11,643 nt of DNA from assembly GCA_023424585.1 (NCBI GenBank), contig JAFADT010000636.1, forward strand, positions 1 to 11,643, given 5' to 3'. Source of the stretch: Pseudomonadota bacterium. GTDB taxonomy: Bacteria > Myxococcota > Myxococcia > Myxococcales > Myxococcaceae. The notes beneath the pieces were generated by a model. That model was not told the DNA's origin. It was given only the letters and a program-made list of their open reading frames with translations, and did not search any database. How positions within the stretch are numbered: position 1 is the first letter of the stretch; every line of letters begins with the position of its first letter. This document shows, in pieces, positions 6,446 to 11,643 of this stretch. The position numbers were made by a program, and so were the translations under genes.

Positions 6446-6730
6446 GACGTGACTCCTCTCCCGGCCGTCGTGGCCTTGCCCCGAAACGGTAGCCACGCCC
6501 CCACGCCCGGGCGCCGGAACCACCCCTCCCCCATGCCCGCCTGCCTGTGCCCGCAATGAGTAGGGCGGATGCCTACCCCATGAACTGTTGGCTGCTAAGC
6601 AAGGGGGCTTCCACCCACCCCTCCCCGCCGGGCAGACTGTTGTCTGCACTCGGGCCCTCACATTTCGAGAGGGCCGGCCGCTCCCGGGCGGTGGGTGCCG
6701 CGCCCCACCCAACTAAAGAGAAGACGATTC
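6446..6730. promoter_or_regulatory. Divergent intergenic region with cold-shock leader
   Basis: 285 bp between the membrane-protein gene and the cold-shock gene. Part nearest the left gene is GC-rich without clear signals. At 6560-6576 GTAGG and CCTAC form an inverted repeat, possibly an operator. From 6632 to 6709 three hairpins follow one another, then the AAGAGAAG Shine-Dalgarno (6715-6722). No open frame here has a convincing start. A confident -35/-10 pair was not found on either strand. Confidence 0.5.
6632..6709 (+). promoter_or_regulatory. Three tandem hairpins in the cold-shock mRNA leader
   Basis: Hairpin 1: GCAGAC/GTCTGC with a TGTT loop (6632-6647). Hairpin 2: GGCCCTC/GAGGGCC with a 9-base loop (6653-6675). 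Hairpin 3: GGTGGG/CCCACC (6690-6709), extendable inside by two G-C pairs after a bulged T. All stems are perfect apart from that bulge and lie just before the ribosome binding site. Structured leaders control cspA-type mRNAs in E. coli by temperature; a similar role here is inferred, as is that transcription starts upstream of 6632. Confidence 0.5.
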
Positions 6731-6937
6731 ATGGCTACTGGTACGGTGAAGTGGTTCAACGATGCGAAGGGCTTTGGCTTCATCACGCAGGACGGCGGTG
6801 GTGAGGACGTGTTCTGCCACCACAGCGCCATCAACATGGACGGCTTCCGCACCTTGCAGGAAGGCCAGAAGGTGGAGTTCGAGGTGACGCGCGGCCCCAA
6901 GGGCTTGCAGGCGCAGAACGTCCGCGCAGTGGGTTGA
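6731..6937 (+). CDS. CspA-family cold-shock protein (RNA chaperone)
   Basis: 68 residues, the normal length for a single cold-shock domain. The start [18 protein letters not shown] is the family hallmark. RNP1 is KGFGFI (13-18) and RNP2 is VFCHH (27-31), where most relatives have VFVHF; the Cys-His version occurs in some relatives. Aromatic residues W8, F9, F15, F17 and F28 form the nucleic-acid surface, and the end [16 protein letters not shown] is typical. It binds single-stranded RNA or DNA in the cytoplasm and melts secondary structure. The ATG is preceded by AAGAGAAG with 8-base spacing. It stands alone, bounded by a hairpin-rich leader and an intrinsic terminator. Myxobacteria carry several such paralogues, so I give no specific symbol. 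Whether this one is cold-induced or constitutive cannot be told from the sequence. Confidence 0.96.
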   Translation: MATGTVKWFNDAKGFGFITQDGGGEDVFCHHSAINMDGFRTLQEGQKVEFEVTRGPKGLQAQNVRAVG

Positions 6938-6955
6938 TCCCAACCCGCTCCGGGT
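6931..6955 (+). other. Overlapping alternative hairpins across the cold-shock stop codon
   Basis: GGGTTG (6931-6936) pairs with CAACCC (6941-6946) around ATCC and includes part of the TGA stop. ACCCG (6943-6947) pairs with CGGGT (6951-6955) around CTC. The two share bases 6943-6946, so only one can form at a time. Role unknown; it may protect the 3' end or be chance in GC-rich DNA. Confidence 0.35.
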
Positions 6956-6969
6956 CAATCTGGAACACC

Positions 6970-7011
6970 GAAGCCCGGTCCCGCTCACGCGGGCCGGGCT
7001 TCTTCATTTTT
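6970..7011 (+). terminator. Strong intrinsic terminator of the cold-shock gene
   Basis: GAAGCCCGG (6970-6978) pairs with CCGGGCTTC (6994-7002); after a bulged T the stem continues with CCCGC/GCGGG around a TCAC loop. TTCATTTTT (7003-7011) follows. With 14 base pairs and a T-tract this is the clearest Rho-independent terminator on the plus strand. Confidence 0.9.
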
Positions 7012-7061
7012 ACAACCCGCGGAGAAGGGGGAGCACGCAATTCTTTTCAAACCTTCCACTC

Positions 7062-7115
7062 CACCAGGAATCACCGGAGGGCTGGTGAAAGTCCGAAAGA
7101 CGTCTGTTAGTCTTT
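7062..7115. promoter_or_regulatory. Two inverted repeats upstream of the 137-residue gene
   Basis: CACCAG (7062-7067)/CTGGTG (7082-7087) and AAAGAC (7096-7101)/GTCTTT (7110-7115) lie one after the other in the 128 bp between the cold-shock terminator and the next start codon. The second is 24 bases before that ATG and could be an operator overlapping the promoter, or a leader hairpin. No canonical promoter hexamers could be fixed. Confidence 0.35.
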
Positions 7116-7139
7116 GATCCTGCGAGGGAGGGCGCACCT

Positions 7140-7553
7140 ATGTTCGAAGTCACCAATGATGTGAGCCGTCGGACCATCACAGCCCGGATGAGCGGTTTCA
7201 TGCGTCCGGCTGAGATGAAGGAGTACGTGGCCGTCTACAAGAAGGCCACGGACAGCTACGGCGGAGGGCGGCACCTGGTTCTGGCTGACATGCGGGGGCT
7301 TCGCCCGCTGGAGCCGGAGTCCGCGAAGCTGTTCTCCGAGATCGTCGACCACGGGCGCAAGAATGGCTGCGCGATGTGCGCGCACGTGTCGGATTCCACC
7401 ATCGCGCGGCTGCAGACGGCCCGCGTGGCGTCGGAGGCATCCCCCAACGACGACATCACCGTGGACTGCGTGTCGCTGGAGGAAGCGCACAACCAGCTCG
7501 CCAAGGCGCGCGTGCGCCTGCTCAACGGCGAAGGCATGGCGGTCGCGCGCTAG
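7140..7553 (+). CDS. STAS/SpoIIAA-like cytosolic protein (function unknown)
   Basis: 137 residues, with a well-spaced GAGGGAGGG Shine-Dalgarno ending 8 bases before the ATG. There is no signal peptide or membrane helix. The order of strands and helices fits a STAS/SpoIIAA-like fold: a short N-terminal strand pair (FEVTND then TITARMSG), a helix (PAEMKEYVAVYKKATD, 23-38), a core strand HLVLADMRGL (45-54), a helix (56-75), a strand with CAMC (77-80) and a final helix (112-127). This fold assignment is by pattern only. Such small domains often serve as partner-binding or phosphorylated switch proteins. The CxxC (C77, C80) plus C110 could give metal or redox sensitivity, not shown. It is a single-gene unit between two terminators, with inverted repeats upstream. 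Codon use matches its neighbours. Confidence 0.75.
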   Translation: MFEVTNDVSRRTITARMSGFMRPAEMKEYVAVYKKATDSYGGGRHLVLADMRGLRPLEPESAKLFSEIVDHGRKNGCAMCAHVSDSTIARLQTARVASEASPNDDITVDCVSLEEAHNQLAKARVRLLNGEGMAVAR

Positions 7554-7562
7554 AAGCCTCCC

Positions 7563-7609
7563 CGGGCGGGACGCCCGCGAGTGCCCCGTCTCCGGCGAGG
7601 AGCCCGGAG
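7563..7609 (+). terminator. Two short GC hairpins after the STAS-like gene
   Basis: CGGGCG (7563-7568)/CGCCCG (7572-7577) with a 3-base loop begins 9 bases after the stop codon; CTCCGG (7590-7595)/CCGGAG (7604-7609) with an 8-base loop follows. Neither has a T-tract, so they may only slow RNA polymerase or protect the 3' end; the bidirectional terminator at 7673 lies downstream. Confidence 0.35.
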
Positions 7610-7672
7610 CCGGTGGCCTCCCGTGAAGGACGCCCACGCCGGGACCTGTTTCATCCCCCTTGTTTCAAATGA

Positions 7673-7706
7673 AAGGCGCGGGTGACGACACCGTCACCCG
7701 CGCCTT
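7673..7706. terminator. Perfect 15-bp bidirectional terminator
   Basis: Bases 7673-7687 and 7692-7706 are perfect complements around an ACAC loop (15 pairs, mostly G-C, with A-T pairs at the base). It sits between the convergent STAS-like gene and the RND pump gene. Read leftward it is followed by TTTCATTTG, a fair T-tract; read rightward by CGTGTTT. It is best placed to end the efflux operon (its stop codon is 18 bp away) and also serves the opposite gene. Confidence 0.8.
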
Positions 7707-7723
7707 CGTGTTTCCGCGGGCCC

Positions 7724-10700
7724 TCAGGCCGCGCGGTCGTGCGCGGCGGGCGCGTCCGCGTGCGGCGCGGTGAGCGGCCCTTCAGCGCGGGGCTTGCGCT
7801 TCTTGAAGGACAGCTTCTCCATGGCCGCGAACACCACCGGCACCACCAGCAGCGTGAGGAAGGTGGAGGTGATGACGCCGCCGATGACGGAGATGGCCAT
7901 GGGGGCGCGGAACTCGGAGCCGATGCCCGTGCCCACCGCGGTGGGCACCATGCCAATGGCCATGGCCGCGCTCGTCATGAGGATGGGGCGCAGGCGGCGG
8001 GGGCCGGCCTTGAGCAGGGCCTCGTCCACGGAGTCGCCCTCGCGCAGGTGGTGGAGCGCGCCGTCGATGAGGAGGATGGCGTTCTTCGTCACCAGGCCCA
8101 TCAGCAGGATGACGCCGATCATCGCGCCCATGCTGAGGTGGTAGTTCGTCACGACGAGCCCCAGCAGCGCGCCCACGAGCGCCAGCGGCAGCGACACCAT
8201 GATGGTGAAGGGGTGCTTGAAGGACTCGAACTGGCTGGCGAGCACCATGTAGATGAAGACGAAGGCCAGGCCGAACGCGATGCCGAACGCGTCGTTCTGC
8301 TCATCCAGGCTCTTCATCTGGCCGTCGTAGACGATGGCGTAGCCGGGCGGCAGGGGCTTCTGGGCGATGGCGGCCTTGAGCTTCGCGGCCACGTCCCCCA
8401 GCGCGGCGCCCTTGGCCAGCTGGGACACGACGGCCACCTGGCGCTCGCGGTTCTCGTGCTCGATGACGCTGGGGCCGTTCTTGAGCGACACGTCCGCCAC
8501 GTCCGTCACCTGGTGCAGGCCCCGGGGCGTGGCGATCATCAGCTGGCGCACGCGCTCCGGCGTGGCCCGGTCCTCCTCGCGCAGGCGCACGCGGATGTCC
8601 GTCTCGTCCGTGCCCTCGCGCAGCTTGGCCGTCACGTCGCCGTCGATGGCGAGCCGCAGCTGCGCGGCGAGCGCCCCGGCGGACAGGTCCATGTCCGCGG
8701 CGCGCGCGCGGTCGACCTGGATCTGCAGCTCCGGCTTGGCCGGGTTGGAGTCCACGCGCACGTCGGAGGTGCCCAGGGTGCGCAGGATGCCGGCGACGCG
8801 CTCGGCCTCCTCGTTGACGCGCTTCAGGTCCGGGCCCACCACGCGGACCATGATGGGGAACCAGTCGCCCAGGCCTTCGATGGACGGTGGGTCGGACAGG
8901 GTGATGGCGGTGGAGACCAGGTTGGGGACCAGCAGCGCGCGCGCCTCCTCCTTGAGGGTGGCGATGCTCTTCGTGCGCTGCTCCTTGGACACGGTGAGCA
9001 CGCGCATGCGCGCCTTGTAGACGTCTCCGCTGGGCCCCACGGTGGTGTAGATGTCGGTGACCTCCGGCAGCTGCTTGAGGAGCGCCTCCGCCTCCGCGGC
9101 CCGCTCCGTGGTCTGCGCGAGGTTGGCGGAGTCCGGCAGCTGGAGCTCGACGATGAGCTGCGAGCGGTCCTCCGCGCTCATGAACTCCACGCCCAGGCGG
9201 CTGGCGGCGCCGAAGGACAGGACCAGCGCCAGCACGGTGAGGCCCGCGGTGGTCCACTTGTGGCGCAGCACCCAGCCCAGGATGCGCGAGTACGTGGCCT
9301 CCGTGGCCTCCAGGAGGCGGCGCAGCGCGCGGAAGACGGCGGGCTCGCGCTGCCGCTCCCCCGGCTTGTGCGCCTTGGCGAAGCGCGCGGACAGCATGGG
9401 GTCCAGCGTGAAGGAGATGAACAGCGAGATGAGCACCGCCACGGAGATGGTGATGCCGAACTGCTTGAAGAACTGCCCCACGATGCCGGGCATGAAGGCC
9501 ACGGGGATGAACACCGCCACCAGGGCCAGCGTGGTGGCGAGCACCGCCAGGCCCACGTCCTTCGTGCCGTGGTACGCGGCGCTCATCGGGTCCTCGCCCT
9601 GCTCCAGCCGGTGGGTGATGGCCTCGCGCACCACCACCGCGTCGTCGATGAGCAGGCCGATGGCCAGGGACAGCGACAGGAGCGTCATCTGGTTGAGCGA
9701 GTAGCCCAGCACGTACATCACGAAGAACGTGCCAATGACAGACGTGGGCAGCGCGAGCGCGGAGATGAACGTGCCGCGCGGGTCCAGCAGGAACATCAGG
9801 ATGATGAGGACCGCCATCAGGCCGCCGAAGACCAGGGCGATCCACACCTCGTGGGTGTTGGCGCGGATGAGCTCCGACTGGTCGATGAGGAGCGTGGCCT
9901 TGAAGCCCTGCCCCACCACGGGGCCCATCTGCGCGAGCGTCTTCTTCACCGCGTCGCTGACGCTCACGGTGTTGGAGCCCGGCTGCTTCACGATCTCCAG
10001 CACCACGGCGTCGCGGGAGTTGAGGCGCGCGGTGGTGCGGCGCTCGGCGACGCCGTCCGTGACGGTGGCGATCTCCTCCAGGCGCACCTGGGCGCCGGTG
10101 GTGCCGCGGGCGATGGGCAGCTGGCGCAGGTCCTCCACGCTGGCGAACTCGCCCATGGCGCGCACGGTCAGCTCGTTGGGCCCCAATTGCAGGCGGCCCG
10201 CGGGCAGGTTGAGGTTCTCCATGGCGATGCGCTGGGACACCTGGGAGGGCGTGATGCCCACCGCGCGGGCCTTGTCCAGGTCGATGTCGACCTGGATCTC
10301 CCGCGTGTCGCCGCCGGTGATGCGCACCTCCGCCACGCCGGCCAGCTGCGCGAGCGCGGGCTTGATGCGGTCATCCAGCAGCTTGCGCAGCGACTGGGAC
10401 GTCATCTCCGCGGAGACGGCGTAGGTGAGGATGGGCGCGGCGGACAGGTCCACGCGGCTGACGATGGGCGCGTCCGCGTCCGTGGGCAGCTTGTTGACGG
10501 CCTGCCCCACCTTGTCGCGCACGTCCTGGACGGCGGTGTCCAGGGCGGTGCCCAGCGTGAAGGACACCACCACGGTGCCCACGTTCTCACGGCTGTAGGA
10601 GTGGATCTTGTCCACGCCGCTGATGCCGGCGACCGCGTCCTCCAGGGGCTTGATGACCTGGGTCTCGATTTCGCCCGGGCCCGCGCCCTTGTAGAGGGTG

Positions 10701-10843
10701 TTGACCACCACCACGGGGAAGCTCACGTCCGGGTAGAGGTCGGTGCCCAGGCGTTTGAGGCCCATCACGCCCAGCACGATGAGCAGCAGGGACACCATGG
10801 CCGTGAAGACCGGCCGTCGGATGGAGACGTCACTGAGAATCAT
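7724..10843 (-). CDS. RND-family efflux pump, inner-membrane subunit (HAE1 type)
   Basis: 1039 residues, full length for AcrB/MdtB-type pumps. Transmembrane helix 1 is at about 12-29. A periplasmic porter loop (30-333) precedes helices 2-6 (334-485). A cytosolic linker (486-530) leads to helix 7 (531-547). The second porter loop (548-850) precedes helices 8-12 (853-1008). A charged tail follows (1009-1039). Proton-relay residues are present: D400-D401 in [10 protein letters not shown] and K920 in [10 protein letters not shown], as in AcrB D407/D408/K940. The helix-4 motif with paired Asp indicates the HAE1 (drug or hydrophobic compound) group rather than the metal-exporting HME group. PDVSFP (38-43) and [14 protein letters not shown] near the start are typical of the family. 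The stop is followed by a strong terminator. It lies 50 bp downstream of the membrane fusion protein gene, so they form one operon. The ATG is secure by homology though its Shine-Dalgarno is weak. No outer-membrane channel gene is in the window; substrates cannot be read from sequence. Confidence 0.95.
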   Translation of the reverse strand: MILSDVSIRRPVFTAMVSLLLIVLGVMGLKRLGTDLYPDVSFPVVVVNTLYKGAGPGEIETQVIKPLEDAVAGISGVDKIHSYSRENVGTVVVSFTLGTALDTAVQDVRDKVGQAVNKLPTDADAPIVSRVDLSAAPILTYAVSAEMTSQSLRKLLDDRIKPALAQLAGVAEVRITGGDTREIQVDIDLDKARAVGITPSQVSQRIAMENLNLPAGRLQLGPNELTVRAMGEFASVEDLRQLPIARGTTGAQVRLEEIATVTDGVAERRTTARLNSRDAVVLEIVKQPGSNTVSVSDAVKKTLAQMGPVVGQGFKATLLIDQSELIRANTHEVWIALVFGGLMAVLIILMFLLDPRGTFISALALPTSVIGTFFVMYVLGYSLNQMTLLSLSLAIGLLIDDAVVVREAITHRLEQGEDPMSAAYHGTKDVGLAVLATTLALVAVFIPVAFMPGIVGQFFKQFGITISVAVLISLFISFTLDPMLSARFAKAHKPGERQREPAVFRALRRLLEATEATYSRILGWVLRHKWTTAGLTVLALVLSFGAASRLGVEFMSAEDRSQLIVELQLPDSANLAQTTERAAEAEALLKQLPEVTDIYTTVGPSGDVYKARMRVLTVSKEQRTKSIATLKEEARALLVPNLVSTAITLSDPPSIEGLGDWFPIMVRVVGPDLKRVNEEAERVAGILRTLGTSDVRVDSNPAKPELQIQVDRARAADMDLSAGALAAQLRLAIDGDVTAKLREGTDETDIRVRLREEDRATPERVRQLMIATPRGLHQVTDVADVSLKNGPSVIEHENRERQVAVVSQLAKGAALGDVAAKLKAAIAQKPLPPGYAIVYDGQMKSLDEQNDAFGIAFGLAFVFIYMVLASQFESFKHPFTIMVSLPLALVGALLGLVVTNYHLSMGAMIGVILLMGLVTKNAILLIDGALHHLREGDSVDEALLKAGPRRLRPILMTSAAMAIGMVPTAVGTGIGSEFRAPMAISVIGGVITSTFLTLLVVPVVFAAMEKLSFKKRKPRAEGPLTAPHADAPAAHDRAA

Positions 10844-10893
10844 TGGAAGAGCTCACGCACGCCGCGACCGCGGCGAGAAGGGGCGGCTTGCGG

Positions 10894-11643
10894 CTACTTC
10901 ACGGAGACGCGGGTGCCGGGGGTCAGGGTGGGCGTGGGGTAGTCCACCACCTGCTGGAGGGCGGCGGCGGCGCGCACCACCACCTCGCGGTCGCGGCGCT
11001 CCAGCACCTGCACGTCCACGCGCTGGAGGGCGCCGTCGCTGACGACGAGGACGTGGTCCCCGTTGGAGGAGGACAGCGCCGTGGTGGGCAGGAGCTGCGC
11101 GTCCTGGGTCTCGCCCAGCTTCAGCAGGGCGCGCGCCAGCGTGTGGGCCACGAAGCGGCCGTCCGCGTTGGGCACGGCGATCTCCACCGGGATGCGGCGG
11201 GTGGTGGGGTCCGCGGAGGGCAGGATGGTGCGGACCACGGCCTCGTCGGTGGACGCGCCCTGCCCCACCGCCGTCACGCGCACCTTCGTGCCCGGCTTGA
11301 GCAGCGCGCGGGCGCCCTCCGCCACGGTGGTGCGGAAGAGGAGCGTGTCCAGCTGCTCCAGCGTGAAGAGCGGCGTGCCCGGGGCCACCGTGGCGCCCGT
11401 CTGGTCCGGGGACTCGATGAGGGTGCCCGCGAAGGGCGCCTTCAGGTCGTGGCGGCGGCGCGCCGCGCGGGCCTGCGCGAGCTGCGCCTTCGCGGCCATC
11501 ACCTGCGCCTGGGCCTGCGCGGCGGCGGCCACGGCGTTCCGGTGCTGCTGCTCGCTGACGCCTCCGCCGGTGCTGAGCTTCTCCGTGCGCTCGGCCGCGT
11601 CCTGCGCCATGGAGGCGGCGGCCTCCGCGGCGGCGACGGCGGC
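10894..11643 (-). CDS. RND efflux membrane fusion protein (HlyD/AcrA family), C-terminal part
   Basis: The last 249 residues of a periplasmic adaptor; the N-terminus lies beyond the right edge. In order: an Ala/Gln-rich alpha-hairpin (about 1-64 of the visible part, AQAQVMAAKAQLAQARAA), the second half of the lipoyl domain (DLKAPFAGTLIESPDQTGA, then VAPGTPLFTLEQLD), a beta-barrel (FRTTVAEGARALLKPGTKV) and a membrane-proximal domain ending in LTPGTRVSVK. DLKAPFAG is the characteristic lipoyl strand. It joins the RND pump to an outer-membrane channel. The stop is 50 bp before the pump ATG, the usual adaptor-then-pump order. The internal ATG at 11608-11610 is not the true start, because coding continues upstream of it through the coiled coil to the edge. 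Confidence 0.93.
   Translation of the reverse strand, partial: AAVAAAEAAASMAQDAAERTEKLSTGGGVSEQQHRNAVAAAAQAQAQVMAAKAQLAQARAARRRHDLKAPFAGTLIESPDQTGATVAPGTPLFTLEQLDTLLFRTTVAEGARALLKPGTKVRVTAVGQGASTDEAVVRTILPSADPTTRRIPVEIAVPNADGRFVAHTLARALLKLGETQDAQLLPTTALSSSNGDHVLVVSDGALQRVDVQVLERRDREVVVRAAAALQQVVDYPTPTLTPGTRVSVK

Noticed and set aside
6588..6610. Possible -24/-12 element (TTGGCTGC) upstream of the cold-shock gene
   Set aside because: The base pair 10 bases after GG is not GC, so the sigma-54 spacing rule fails.
6446..6712. 89-residue N-terminal extension of the small membrane protein
   Set aside because: Low-complexity Gly/Pro/Arg sequence without coding character; a strong Shine-Dalgarno precedes the ATG at 6445, and the extension would run into the cold-shock leader.
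7682..10942. A plus-strand open frame of over 1000 codons opposite the RND pump gene
   Set aside because: Its His/Gly/Gln/Arg-rich translation is typical of antisense reading of GC-rich coding DNA; the minus strand encodes an unmistakable RND pump.

Overview
The window is very GC-rich DNA with a strong G/C preference at third codon positions, dense genes on both strands and long spurious open frames opposite the real ones. The gene types (CspA-type cold-shock protein, KaiC-like ATPase, large lipoprotein beta-propeller, HAE1-type RND pump) and a possible sigma-54 promoter suggest a myxobacterium of the Myxococcus/Corallococcus type. This is inferred from composition and gene style, not from a database match.

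Layout, left to right. (1) A leftward operon, 2081 to 1: a two-domain KaiC-like ATPase, a single-domain response regulator 14 bp downstream (GTG start), and the first 55 codons of an unrecognised protein that runs off the left edge. (2) Divergent from kaiC, a short-chain fatty acid transporter of the AtoE family (2167-3513). A small secreted protein of unknown function (3635-4138) follows in the same direction. (3) A 326-bp gap with two candidate terminators and a -24/-12 (sigma-54-like) element, leading into a lipoprotein whose seven regularly spaced tryptophans indicate a seven-bladed beta-propeller (4465-5874). (4) Convergent with it, a small four-helix membrane protein made of two copies of a two-helix unit (5897-6445). 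(5) Divergent from that, a cold-shock protein gene (6731-6937) with three successive hairpins in its leader and a very strong terminator after it. (6) A 137-residue protein with STAS/SpoIIAA-like features (7140-7553). (7) A leftward efflux operon entering from the right edge: the C-terminal part of a membrane fusion protein (10894-11643), then a complete RND inner-membrane pump (7724-10843). It ends at a perfect 15-bp inverted repeat that can stop transcription from both sides.

No rRNA, tRNA, CRISPR array, insertion sequence or phage gene was seen. The window looks like ordinary chromosomal backbone with several independent transcription units. The least ordinary parts are the kaiC/response-regulator/unknown operon, the putative sigma-54-driven beta-propeller lipoprotein, and the structured regulatory DNA around the cold-shock gene.
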